NCBI GenBank assembly: GCA_963977005.1
Contig: CAXBMQ010000001.1
Coordinates: 1 to 64,000 of the forward strand
Origin: CAXBCP01 sp963977005
GTDB taxonomy: Bacteria; Pseudomonadota; Alphaproteobacteria; MPNO01; UBA830
Length of the DNA: 64,000 nucleotides
Direction of reading: 5' to 3'
Positions 56,814 to 64,000 of this stretch are shown here, in pieces; within the stretch, counting starts at the first letter, position 1; each line of letters begins with the position of its first letter. Position numbers and translations under genes: made by a program. The notes below the pieces were generated by a model, which worked only from the letters and a program-made list of their open reading frames with translations, did no database searches and was not told the origin of the DNA.

Positions 56814-58050
56814 GGAATCCGTACTCCGCATCCAGCGCGCGCAGAACCGAGTCCAGATCGGGCGCCACATCCACGGCGCCCGGCGTCTCGATACCGGCGA
56901 CGCCGAAATCCTTGAGACCCGAAGCGGTCAGGATCGCGACCACATCGTCGCTTGGCTTGATGACGTCGTTCGCACTCAGTGTGTCGACGGCCGCGAAGGC
57001 AGCGGCCGAAGACGTTTCGACCGACAGGCCGGACCCGGTCGCGAGCTTGTTGCGTGCCCGGATCAGGTCTTCATCGGCCAGCGTGATTGCCATGCCGCCG
57101 GACTGCCGGAGCGCCGCATGGGCCTGGAAGGTGCCCTGGGTAACGTCGATCGAACCGGCGATGCTCTTGCTGTTGCGCGACACGACAGGCGGCATGTCGA
57201 CCCCATGCGCCATCGCCGCCGTGAGCGAGCCCGATATTTCGGCGGCGACCAGGCGCGGCATTTTATCGATCCAGCCCCAGCGCTGCATCTCGTCGAACCC
57301 CTTCCACATGCCGTACAGGGCGTCGCCGTAACAGACGGGCAGGATGCACCAGTCCGGCGGGACCCAGTCCGACTGCTCCGCGATCTCGTAGGCGAGGGTC
57401 TTGTAGCCGTCGATGCCGATGGGATTGCTGCCGATCGCAGGCCCGAAAAACGGCGAGGTCGGAAACCAGCCGAACCGCTCGACCGCTGCCGAAAGCACCC
57501 GCCAGCGGTCGTCCATGGCCGGCACCGTCAGCACCATCGCACCATAGGAGCGCATCTGCGAGACGATTGCGCCTGCCGCCCCTTTATAGGTCAGCACCAC
57601 ACAGGGCAGGCCCGCCCGCGCGGCGTAAGCAGCGGCGGCCGCGCCGGCATTGCCCGTCGAGGAGGTCGCGATCGCCGGCGCGCCGATGGATTTGGCCCAG
57701 GAAACCGCGACGGTCGCAAGGCGGTCCTTGAACGACCAGGTCGGATTGCGGGATTCGTCCTTTACCCGGATCGCCCCGTGACCGAACCCGTCGACCGCGA
57801 TCATCGGGGTCGCGCCTTCGCCCAGGCTGACGGCATCGGATGCGGCCAGCGGCAGGAACCGGTCATAGCGCCAGAGCGAGTTGGGAGACTCCGGCACGGA
57901 TTCCCGGTCGGGAATCGCCGTATCCGGATAATGCAGCGTCAGATTGCTGGAAACACCGTCCGCCGAGCAGACACCGCAAAGCCGGTCATACGCGTCGAGC
58001 GGATAGCGCTCGCGGCATCTGATGCATCCAAGGCTGTCGGGATGTGTCAT
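56806..58050 (-). CDS. threonine synthase-like PLP-dependent enzyme
   Basis: 414 residues, fold-type II PLP enzyme. An N-terminal zinc ribbon (Cys9, 12, 25, 28) marks the archaeal-type threonine synthase subgroup. The PLP lysine is Lys108 in NPTWSFKDR, and SSTGNAGAAAAAYAARAG binds the cofactor phosphate. Could be threonine synthase or a related beta-replacement/elimination enzyme such as diaminopropionate ammonia-lyase-like proteins. Location with hydantoinase and LLM genes suggests a catabolic paralogue. GAGGG precedes the ATG. Confidence 0.8.
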   Translation of the reverse strand: MTHPDSLGCIRCRERYPLDAYDRLCGVCSADGVSSNLTLHYPDTAIPDRESVPESPNSLWRYDRFLPLAASDAVSLGEGATPMIAVDGFGHGAIRVKDESRNPTWSFKDRLATVAVSWAKSIGAPAIATSSTGNAGAAAAAYAARAGLPCVVLTYKGAAGAIVSQMRSYGAMVLTVPAMDDRWRVLSAAVERFGWFPTSPFFGPAIGSNPIGIDGYKTLAYEIAEQSDWVPPDWCILPVCYGDALYGMWKGFDEMQRWGWIDKMPRLVAAEISGSLTAAMAHGVDMPPVVSRNSKSIAGSIDVTQGTFQAHAALRQSGGMAITLADEDLIRARNKLATGSGLSVETSSAAAFAAVDTLSANDVIKPSDDVVAILTASGLKDFGVAGIETPGAVDVAPDLDSVLRALDAEYGFHV

Positions 58051-58266
58051 GGACCCTCAAATTCGCCGCACCCGGACGGGCTGTGGCCTTCATCCGACAC
58101 TTTTAGAACATTCGCCCGGAGCGGTCACGGGGGATTGGGTCCGAAAAAATATAGGGGCGCCGGCCGATCGTATCAGGAATGAGGAAACCGGCGGAGGGTG
58201 CGGGACATCGTTCAAACCCGGAGCCAAACGCTCAAGCCGCCCGACCGCCGTTAGCACAGATAAATA

Positions 58267-58300
58267 TGGCGGTGCGGGAAGTCTGGTGCGAACCTGTCTC
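58267..58300 (+). repeat. imperfect direct repeat, copy 1
   Basis: 34-base element beginning TGGCGGTGCGGGAAGTCTGG and continuing TGCGAACCTGTCTC; 31 of 34 bases match copy 2 at 59409. The two copies, in the same orientation, bracket the HNH endonuclease gene. Confidence 0.75.
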
Positions 58301-58337
58301 TACCCGAAGCTTGTCCTCGACTGACATTGCCGTGACT

Positions 58338-59237
58338 TTAGCTTTTGAAACAATTCTCGCGGTGCCATTCGAGGAACCGCGGGTGCGGTCGATCCGTTTC
58401 CCGAGTTGGCGGGATCACACGACCGCTGTCGTTAATGAACGATTTCGCGCTTTGGATATCGTTAACCTGCCGGGAAATCAATATCTCTAGGTCATCGGAA
58501 ACACTGATCAGGCCGCGGTCGAACATCCAGTGGGCTGTCCCGGACAATGCCATCCCATTTTGAACTATATCAGGTCCATTATGCTCTACCGGCCTGATAT
58601 GGGCGGCATTAACTTCAGCGCGGCCTCCGCCGTTAATAAATTTCAGCCCGGTAACAGCGCATCGCTCCCCGTAGGCACGCAATACCACATTTCGAAACGC
58701 ACGATCGCGCGCCGGACGGCTTACCAAGCGCTCGACGCGTAGACGCTCGGTCTCAAAGATAAACGGGGTGTTGTCTTCCATTACGTCCCCGTCTGAATTC
58801 GCGGGGTCAACACGCGGCAATACTGGTTCGTCCTGACCAAGGCCTTTTTCGAGAATTCTCAGGAAGTCCGCGGGGGTAATCGGCCTGACAGCGGCTTGCG
58901 CACGCCCGGATATCTTACCCTTCTCATTCATAAGCCCGCGTTCAATCGGGCCGCTGCCATCATTGAACGGAACAGGGTTAGCGAAGTCGAGGTAGCTACC
59001 CTCTTCAATCATTGCCAGGAACCGATCGGGCGATGCTCGATCGGACACGATTTGTTTTACCCGGGCGATGCCAAAATAACCTCGCGTATCTCTTACCTTC
59101 TTAGGCTCAAGATATACTATCCAGTCTCCAACCGAGTTTTTCGCTCTGGCCAGATACTGCGGGGGAAATTGATATTGCTCTGCCGGACTATCGTCGTAGA
59201 TCGAGTCTGGACGCAACATAAAAACACAATGGCCCAA
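58338..59237 (-). CDS. HNH endonuclease
   Basis: 299 residues. The C-terminal third is an HNH nuclease of the HNH_2 type: RNVVLRAYGERCAVTG, VNAAHIRPVEHNGPDIVQNG with the HxxPxxxxGxD-like core, and HWMFDRGLISVSDD. The N-terminal ~110 residues (YQFPPQYLARAKNSVGDW, then IVYLEPKK and GYFGIARV) look like a PUA/EVE-type base-reader domain, so this resembles modification-dependent restriction enzymes. I use the TTG start at 59237 because the strand it adds (GHCVFML) fits the N-terminal domain; ATG 59219 is the alternative. Flanked by a direct repeat. Confidence 0.8.
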   Translation of the reverse strand: MGHCVFMLRPDSIYDDSPAEQYQFPPQYLARAKNSVGDWIVYLEPKKVRDTRGYFGIARVKQIVSDRASPDRFLAMIEEGSYLDFANPVPFNDGSGPIERGLMNEKGKISGRAQAAVRPITPADFLRILEKGLGQDEPVLPRVDPANSDGDVMEDNTPFIFETERLRVERLVSRPARDRAFRNVVLRAYGERCAVTGLKFINGGGRAEVNAAHIRPVEHNGPDIVQNGMALSGTAHWMFDRGLISVSDDLEILISRQVNDIQSAKSFINDSGRVIPPTRETDRPHPRFLEWHRENCFKS

Positions 59238-59408
59238 GAAGCAGTCCTATTCCATCCGCAATGAAAATCCGTGCTTCTCAGGCTATTAAATGGTCTGCAT
59301 TCTGGCGACTGAAATTTTACTATCCCGGCAAAAAACGTGTTCGACGACGCTTGCCGTCGAGCCAAAAGAAGCTAGGATCGTAATGGCCATTGGAAACTGA
59401 GGAAAAAC

Positions 59409-59442
59409 TGGCGGTGCAGGAAGTCTAGTGCGAACCCGTCTC
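59409..59442 (+). repeat. imperfect direct repeat, copy 2
   Basis: TGGCGGTGCAGGAAGTCTAG, then TGCGAACCCGTCTC; three differences from copy 1 at 58267. The sequence just after it (CGCCA) resembles a tRNA 3' end, but the T-arm is not canonical. Possibly a decayed attachment-site pair. Confidence 0.75.
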
Positions 59443-59462
59443 CGCCACAAATCTCTGATGAA

Positions 59463-59600
59463 CAGGGAAGATACAGGGAAATTCCCGAATTTTAGGGGTT
59501 CGAGTCCATTTGAAAGGTCAAATAATGGCCGTTCTTCAGCGCTTCGTCCCCGAATTCCCTAAATTAGGGATCAGGGAACTCAACTGGGCAAAACAGGGAA
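59463..59600 (+). repeat. CAGGGAA short interspersed repeats
   Basis: CAGGGAA occurs at 59463, 59474, 59572 and 59594, with reverse-complementary TTCCC-type segments between (59482, 59555). Spacing is irregular, so this is not CRISPR. Similar AT/CAGGGAA-rich stretches are familiar from island borders in alphaproteobacteria. Confidence 0.5.
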
Positions 59601-59683
59601 TTCATGGTGCGAAACAGGCCAAATTGACGCTGCCATCTTGAGCAACCTATTAGCGCCGACTTGCCGGGAATACTGTTTCAGAA

Positions 59684-60679
59684 TCAATCAGCGACGATGC
59701 CGTATTTCCCCCGTAAGCCTTCGACAAGCCATGACAGTTCTGGCGTTGGCGTGATGGCCCCGACCAAGTGCTGCCAGCTGACACGACGAAGCAAACCCGG
59801 CACGAGACAAGCGCCCAATGTCGCCTCCCATTGACGGTCGGCCTTACCACCCGCATTGAACGCCGGGTTTCGGCTGTCATACACAATTAGGGTATGCCCG
59901 AGAGACAGATCGATTTCATCGTTCGACGTAGCAGTGGCTGCAAGAGCGTTACGGCCTAGTTGGTACACCGCGCCAAACGGACACGGATTGTGGTCGCGAT
60001 CAGCAGGCCATGAGAACAGCTGAGGCAAATACTCCCAATACCGCACACCTATTGAGGTCAGTGCGCACCGGTCTGCGCGGCCCTGCTGCACCGTGTAACT
60101 GCCATCGCAATATTGTTTCGGATACCCAGCATCGCCTGGCCGTAGGCGGGGACGTGAACAGGTCCCAAATTCTGTTTCAGTAAACTTACATTCGACCGCC
60201 ACACGGCGGCCACTGGAAGCAAGCAGAACGTCAATGCTGGTCGGACGCGGCTCGCCGAGTAAATCGACATCTTGCTCGAATTCGAGATTCCATCCCTTTT
60301 GATCCGTGAAAAACGCCGGTCGACCACATTCAGCTGTGAGGTCTGTCAAAATGTCCAACCGGCCCACCGCACCGATACTGCCAAATACACTTTGCGCGAG
60401 CGCCTGAGAACTGCGAAGGCTCGTGAAATGCCTGTGGCGCTGCTTGGGCGCGATGCCGGCACGGATCTCTTCCGCATGAGTTCCGTCTGGCGGTACCAAG
60501 ACATTCATTTCGGCATATTCGCGGTCAAGCACTGGTGGGCGCCTCTGCCGAGTCACCCCGTCGAGCTGCCCTTGGTGATTCAGATCCGCCCAAGCCCACA
60601 GTGTCCGGTTAACTGTTTCCAGATATCCGGACCTTCCTTTTCGCTTCAACGATAACTGGCAGTCAGCGTTACTTTTCAT
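59684..60679 (-). CDS. PD-(D/E)XK nuclease-like protein
   Basis: 331 residues. The nuclease core is TSIDVLLASSGRRVAVECKF: Asp150, Glu163 and Lys165 form the D...ExK site, with an upstream acidic helix (NLEFEQDVD). The surrounding sequence, with aromatic motifs ADRCALTSIGVRYWEYLPQ and ALAATATSNDEIDL, resembles the PGN_0703-type putative restriction endonucleases. Its start overlaps the stop of the GIY-YIG-like gene by four bases, so it is the last gene of a coupled operon. DNA cleavage is inferred. Confidence 0.75.
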   Translation of the reverse strand: MKSNADCQLSLKRKGRSGYLETVNRTLWAWADLNHQGQLDGVTRQRRPPVLDREYAEMNVLVPPDGTHAEEIRAGIAPKQRHRHFTSLRSSQALAQSVFGSIGAVGRLDILTDLTAECGRPAFFTDQKGWNLEFEQDVDLLGEPRPTSIDVLLASSGRRVAVECKFTETEFGTCSRPRLRPGDAGYPKQYCDGSYTVQQGRADRCALTSIGVRYWEYLPQLFSWPADRDHNPCPFGAVYQLGRNALAATATSNDEIDLSLGHTLIVYDSRNPAFNAGGKADRQWEATLGACLVPGLLRRVSWQHLVGAITPTPELSWLVEGLRGKYGIVAD

Positions 60680-61401
60680 TCCGCCTTCCGATCAGCGATC
60701 CTAGCGAGCGTCGAAACAAAGCCCGTGTCATAAGACTCCGTGACATGGCGCTGGTTCCAGAGTTGCGATCGTTGCACGAGAATCCGGTTCGAATGTCGGC
60801 CGAGCCAATTCGCAGATGCCGGGTCTAGGGCAGTCCCGTCATAGTTGCTGAGCAGTGCGATGGCGTTTCTCTCGATATACCCACGCGCACTCTCGGGTGA
60901 TGGGGCATCACCAATGTCGAGCCAGAGGAAGGGCATTTGCCCGATGTAATTAGTGACCGCCTCTTCTACGGGGCGTTCTGCATTACGGATTGCCTCTCGG
61001 TCTATATTCAGGGCAGCAGCAGCTTTCGTGAGATCCCCTTTCACACCCCACGATGGACACGGGGATACAGCGCCGCTTTCAGTCAAGGCCTGACCGACTA
61101 AGAGCCTGAATATCGAGCCACGGTGATTTCCACCACCCTTTCCAGTGCCGCGGTGCTGGCCTAGCCTTTGCCTCAGCGTGGAGCGTGATCCACGCGTAAG
61201 CGCGTGCGTACCAACCCGCGTGACTCGAAGGCCCTCCCCGGAATCAGCGCGTTGTTCGTTCGGTTCGAAGAAAAAGTAAACACCCCTCTGGGGCCAATCC
61301 CGGTAATTACCGAGATCCCTCAGCAAACGCTTCCCTTCCAAACGGTCTTCGAGTTTTGAGAGAACTTCGTAAAACCGCTTTATGTCTTCAAGGCGGTTCA
61401 T
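60676..61401 (-). CDS. GIY-YIG-like nuclease family protein
   Basis: 241 residues. A degenerate GIY-YIG core is visible: RGVYFFFEP (39-47, GIY position), VTRVGTHA (60-67, YIG position) and STLRQRLGQHRG with the catalytic-type Arg (74-85). The rest is helical with no recognised domain. Overlaps both neighbours by four bases (DUF6884-like upstream, PD-(D/E)XK downstream), so the three were inherited and translated as a unit. Could be a nuclease or a DNA-binding derivative. Confidence 0.65.
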   Translation of the reverse strand: MNRLEDIKRFYEVLSKLEDRLEGKRLLRDLGNYRDWPQRGVYFFFEPNEQRADSGEGLRVTRVGTHALTRGSRSTLRQRLGQHRGTGKGGGNHRGSIFRLLVGQALTESGAVSPCPSWGVKGDLTKAAAALNIDREAIRNAERPVEEAVTNYIGQMPFLWLDIGDAPSPESARGYIERNAIALLSNYDGTALDPASANWLGRHSNRILVQRSQLWNQRHVTESYDTGFVSTLARIADRKAE

Positions 61402-62177
61402 TCCGTCGTCGTAAGCCAGGATAGTTGGTGTCCAATCGATAACCCCTTCATCGGAACCTCCACCACAATTCCTTTTTCTCGAAGAGGCTCTTCAAGGAAT
61501 TCACGATAGCGCTCGCCCGCTAAGAAAATGACGCGGGGCCTGTCCTGTAGCATCGGCTCTAGTTGCCTGAGAACCTTGGCCGACCATGAGCGTCTTTCCG
61601 CAACTCTCATTTTATTCAGGGTCAGTTCGTAAGGCTCGATCACATCGTCCGGAGGAACGAGGCCATGAAGCGCGGATAGTATGAACCAGGAGGCTTCCTT
61701 TGGCTCGATCAGAGCACGGACCTTGCGGAACCAGTCGGAAACGTAAAGATCCTTGGCTGCAGATGGCATCGATAGCTTGCTTTTGACGCATGAGACGAGA
61801 ACGAGGGAGCCCCTGAAATTGATATCGCTGCGCGGCCTGGCCACGGCCGGAGTTGACGTCCGTTGCTCTCGATCAACAACTTCAGGCGGGATTTGACCGA
61901 AATCCTTATCTTCCAGCGAGAACGTGAAATAGACGTTTGACCCGTTTTGTGGCCCTGCCCGATCAGTAAGGGCTACCCTTGCTAATTCAGTGAATTTGCG
62001 GCCGCCAATCGCCCCACATACCGAGGGCATCGAATTGATCAGTCCCATTTCTCCGTGAATGTCACCCGCACGAACTTTCACTGCGCTGTCACCACGTTCT
62101 CGTGCCGGTTGAATGTATTCGGCAACAACGTGTGCTCGGATTTGCTCCGCAAGTGAAGTGCCTGCAAGAATTGCCAT
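61398..62177 (-). CDS. DUF6884-like protein with N-terminal helix-turn-helix-like domain
   Basis: 259 residues. N-terminal ~90 residues (IRAHVVAEYIQPARERGD, VRAGDIHGEMGL, MPSVCGAIGGRKF, NGSNVYFTFSL) form a domain often found in front of restriction-related proteins and probably binding DNA. The C-terminal ~135 residues carry LVSCVKSKL (127-135), SALHGLVPPD (168-177), and FLAGERYREFL (218-228), the DUF6884 pattern, which resembles YaaA-like and nucleoside-processing folds; its activity is unknown. Start chosen at 62177; ATG 62204 is possible. The stop overlaps the GIY-YIG-like start. Confidence 0.7.
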   Translation of the reverse strand: MAILAGTSLAEQIRAHVVAEYIQPARERGDSAVKVRAGDIHGEMGLINSMPSVCGAIGGRKFTELARVALTDRAGPQNGSNVYFTFSLEDKDFGQIPPEVVDREQRTSTPAVARPRSDINFRGSLVLVSCVKSKLSMPSAAKDLYVSDWFRKVRALIEPKEASWFILSALHGLVPPDDVIEPYELTLNKMRVAERRSWSAKVLRQLEPMLQDRPRVIFLAGERYREFLEEPLREKGIVVEVPMKGLSIGHQLSWLTTTE

Positions 62178-62280
62178 TTCCGTCGTTATTCCCAGCAGAA
62201 ACATTGCGAGAGATTTCTCATATCACCCAGTCCAGTTTCCGGGTTTCGGGTCCGCCACGCAAAGACAGTAGACGCCTTGT

Positions 62281-63027
62281 TCATGCAAGGTCTTCCGGCA
62301 CTATGTTGAAGCCTGGCAAAAGTCGTTGAATAGTTTGGGTCATTCGCCACGGAGTTATTCCATAAAGAGTCCGGAACTCTCTCCAGATAATTGAATCGAT
62401 CGCTGCACAGGCATTTCTTACGTGTTCCAAGTAGCAGATCAAATCGTCCGCGTAGAACCGATCCTCATTCAGTGGTTTACCCCGATGGGCGATATCGCCG
62501 CGCACACTAATTATTCGATCTATCTCTTCGGTGATATTTTCAGTTCGTGTCAGGCTCGGCACATGTGTCATCACATTTCCCTCTAAATATAACTTGAAAA
62601 GCTTTTGCAGGTTTTTCCCTTGGGGCTTGGTAAATTTCGGCGTGTTAAAGTCGCTCAGATACTCTTCAATCATCTCAACAAACAAACCGCGCCATCCTTC
62701 ACCGGGCAGTTTTGCAAGACCGGTTTCCAGCGGATCAACTTTATCTATGTTTGGGGGGTAAGAGTGACGGATTAATTGTCTTCGAATTTTTTGCGAAAGA
62801 TCGTCAAAAGTTAAGTTCTCGGCTTCAGTAATTTTTTTGACCGCCTCTTTCGAAACATCTTCGCAATATGTTTCCCAACCGGATACCAACAGAATTAATC
62901 CGCCATGGAGCAAGCCGTAATCTGTGTTTGGACCACGCCCCGCGTTTCGCTCCCTAAAAATTTCCGTAAGTGAATTCACTTCTGTGAATGTGTATCGATT
63001 GAAAACTCTGAACGAGTTAGAGGGCAT
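62281..63027 (-). CDS. HEPN domain-containing protein (RiboL-PSP-HEPN type)
   Basis: 248 residues, mainly helical. The RNase motif of HEPN proteins, R-x4-H, is present as RGDIAH (Arg176, His181), preceded by a long helical region with LLHGGLILLVSGWETYCEDV, which fits RiboL-PSP-HEPN proteins. These are frequent RNA-cleaving effectors in defence and toxin systems. ATG 63027 with GGGAG upstream is preferred to TTG 63033. The gene is noticeably AT-rich compared with the rest of the window. It lies 103 bases upstream of the DUF6884-like gene on the same strand. Confidence 0.7.
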   Translation of the reverse strand: MPSNSFRVFNRYTFTEVNSLTEIFRERNAGRGPNTDYGLLHGGLILLVSGWETYCEDVSKEAVKKITEAENLTFDDLSQKIRRQLIRHSYPPNIDKVDPLETGLAKLPGEGWRGLFVEMIEEYLSDFNTPKFTKPQGKNLQKLFKLYLEGNVMTHVPSLTRTENITEEIDRIISVRGDIAHRGKPLNEDRFYADDLICYLEHVRNACAAIDSIIWREFRTLYGITPWRMTQTIQRLLPGFNIVPEDLA

Positions 63028-63346
63028 CACCAATTTCTCCCAAAAATTAAATGCAGCTGAACTTTCCGCCGAAGACTTACGATTAAGATTTGAGAAAAGC
63101 GTAATTGAATTTACGACGCGTAAGAACAGTTTCTCGATGATTGCCTTGATTGACTCCGCCCCTACCAGAGACCTCGCAAGGCAAACTATGACAAGCCTCT
63201 CTGAATTTCCGAATCAACCAACATGAAATATACGGCGTTAACGGCTAGGAGTGGAGTTCGCAGCATTGAGATCGTTAACTCCGAATCCGAGGCGGCTCCA
63301 CCGATTAGTGGAACGATATACGCAGCCATGTTACCAGGGGCTGAAA
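63028..63346. other. AT-rich intergenic region, no gene seen
   Basis: About 319 bases between the divergent HEPN gene and the last gene. Frames that cross it lack ribosome sites and overlap the flanking genes in the wrong phase. It presumably holds two promoters. Confidence 0.5.
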
Positions 63347-64000
63347 ATGACGGAAGAAACCAGACAACTAACCCGCCGGGGACTCTACGATCTCGTCTGG
63401 AAAACGCCGGTCGACACCCTTTCAAAAGAGATGGGCCTCTCCGGCCGCGGTCTTGCCAAGCTCTGCGATCGGCACAGCATCCCGGTTCCGCCCCGAGGCT
63501 ACTGGGCACAGAAAGCCGCCGGCAAAAAAGTGAAACGGCCACCCCTGCTCGAGTTGGATGGAACAAACAAACCGGAAATCATCTTGAATCTGAGTGTCAG
63601 CGACAAGGCCGGAAACAGTGGTTCGACCGACGGGAATGACGGCCCCAATCCCTATAAGGAATTTTTCGAAAAACAACTCGGCGAGCTTGGCGCGATCGAG
63701 CCCAGGAAGCAGTTACGTAAGCCGCACCCTATTATTGCGGGCTGGCTGAAGGAGGAAGAAGCTGTATGCCAACGGGCAAGAAACTCTATCTACGGCGGCG
63801 GATATTTCGTTGCGAAACACGCCACATCGCTCGGCCGAAGGCGGCTTCGAATTCTGGATGTGATATTGCGCGAGCTCGAGCGTCGCGGCTGCACAATCGA
63901 GATCGACAATCGACGTGAAGAAAATCTCTCGTTCCGCCTGGGCCATGATCGAGTCGAGTTCACGGTCTCGGAGCGCATTCGTCAAATCCGTCGCCGTCTT
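63347..64000 (+). CDS. island-type hypothetical protein (3' partial)
   Basis: The frame starting at ATG 63347, seven bases after AGGGG, stays open to the window end (218 codons), so the gene continues beyond. The N terminus is RRGLYDLVWKTPVDTLSKEM then GLSGRGLAKLCDRHSIPVPPRGYWAQKAAGKK, a helix-turn-helix-like domain seen in a family of hypothetical proteins common in genomic islands. Downstream is a charged region and helical stretch (RRRLRILDVILRELERRG). Function unknown; the N terminus suggests DNA binding. Confidence 0.75.
   Translation, partial: MTEETRQLTRRGLYDLVWKTPVDTLSKEMGLSGRGLAKLCDRHSIPVPPRGYWAQKAAGKKVKRPPLLELDGTNKPEIILNLSVSDKAGNSGSTDGNDGPNPYKEFFEKQLGELGAIEPRKQLRKPHPIIAGWLKEEEAVCQRARNSIYGGGYFVAKHATSLGRRRLRILDVILRELERRGCTIEIDNRREENLSFRLGHDRVEFTVSERIRQIRRRL

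Larger units (their letters stand above)
59238..59683. other. intergenic region with repeats, no gene seen
   Basis: About 446 bases between two minus-strand nuclease genes. It contains direct-repeat copy 2 (59409-59442) and a run of CAGGGAA elements (59463-59600). I see no frame with a credible start. Confidence 0.5.

Noticed and set aside
58267..58300. Similarity of the direct repeat (GGGAAGTCTGGTGCGAACC) to the conserved core of cobalamin riboswitches
   Set aside because: The remaining conserved elements are not visible, and neither copy is oriented upstream of a gene on its strand.
59494..59510. GGGGTTCGAGTCC resembling a tRNA T-arm
   Set aside because: No matching acceptor, D- or anticodon arm; the T-stem does not pair fully.
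59463..59600. CAGGGAA copies as a CRISPR array
   Set aside because: Units are too short and irregularly spaced, and there are no cas genes.
63223..63639. Plus-strand frame starting MKYTALTARS overlapping the last gene
   Set aside because: Overlaps the better-supported 63347 frame out of phase, lacks a ribosome site and turns Arg-rich in the overlap.

Overview
The window reads as GC-rich chromosomal DNA of an alphaproteobacterium, probably a free-living, likely marine or soil, Rhodospirillales-like lineage. This is inferred from gene content: Zur with a divergent znuA, NADPH-type gltBD, a type I-secreted RTX protein, several UbiD, LLM-flavin and carboxymuconolactone-decarboxylase (CMD) paralogues, and LigJ. 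No rRNA, tRNA or CRISPR array was found. The first gene is cut at its 5' end and the last at its 3' end.

Layout. 1-3.5 kb: a large modular RTX protein. 3.5-5.8 kb: a 2-hydroxyacid dehydrogenase and two CMD-like proteins. 5.8-8.9 kb: a zinc regulon (znuA divergent from zur-znuC-znuB) with recognisable Zur-box palindromes. 9-11.5 kb: a long patatin-like hydrolase. 11.5-12.6 kb: a gamma-resorcylate-type decarboxylase with two inverted-repeat operators upstream. 12.6-21.1 kb: a selenium island. It holds an EgtB/SenA-type enzyme divergent from a SenB-type glycosyltransferase, a PanE-like reductase, a flavoprotein-SelD fusion, and a PhnCDE-like ABC importer of the type predicted to carry selenium oxyanions. 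Together these could take up selenium, activate it to selenophosphate, make a selenosugar and join it to hercynine, giving selenoneine. 21.3-30.2 kb: a glycosyltransferase, a UbiD decarboxylase and glutamate synthase. 30.7-35 kb: an exported TPR/beta-barrel protein and a LysM protein.

35-58 kb is a long accessory catabolic region: a second UbiD, LLM flavin oxidoreductases, an orphan molybdenum hydroxylase subunit, LigJ (oxalomesaconate hydratase), a phthalate-dioxygenase-like Rieske oxygenase, an alpha/beta hydrolase with a Cys nucleophile, two signal-less 4,5-dihydroxyphthalate-decarboxylase-like proteins, a zinc alcohol dehydrogenase, a CobW GTPase, a class II aldolase, shikimate dehydrogenase, hydantoinase A/B and a threonine-synthase-like enzyme. 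The theme is degradation of aromatic and heterocyclic acids, but no complete pathway is present.

58-64 kb is visibly AT-richer and looks like a defence or mobile island: an HNH endonuclease with an imperfect 34-bp direct repeat on either side; a tightly overlapping DUF6884-like / GIY-YIG-like / PD-(D/E)XK trio preceded by a HEPN protein; and a truncated gene of a family typical of islands. The selenium island and this nuclease operon are the two systems most worth following.
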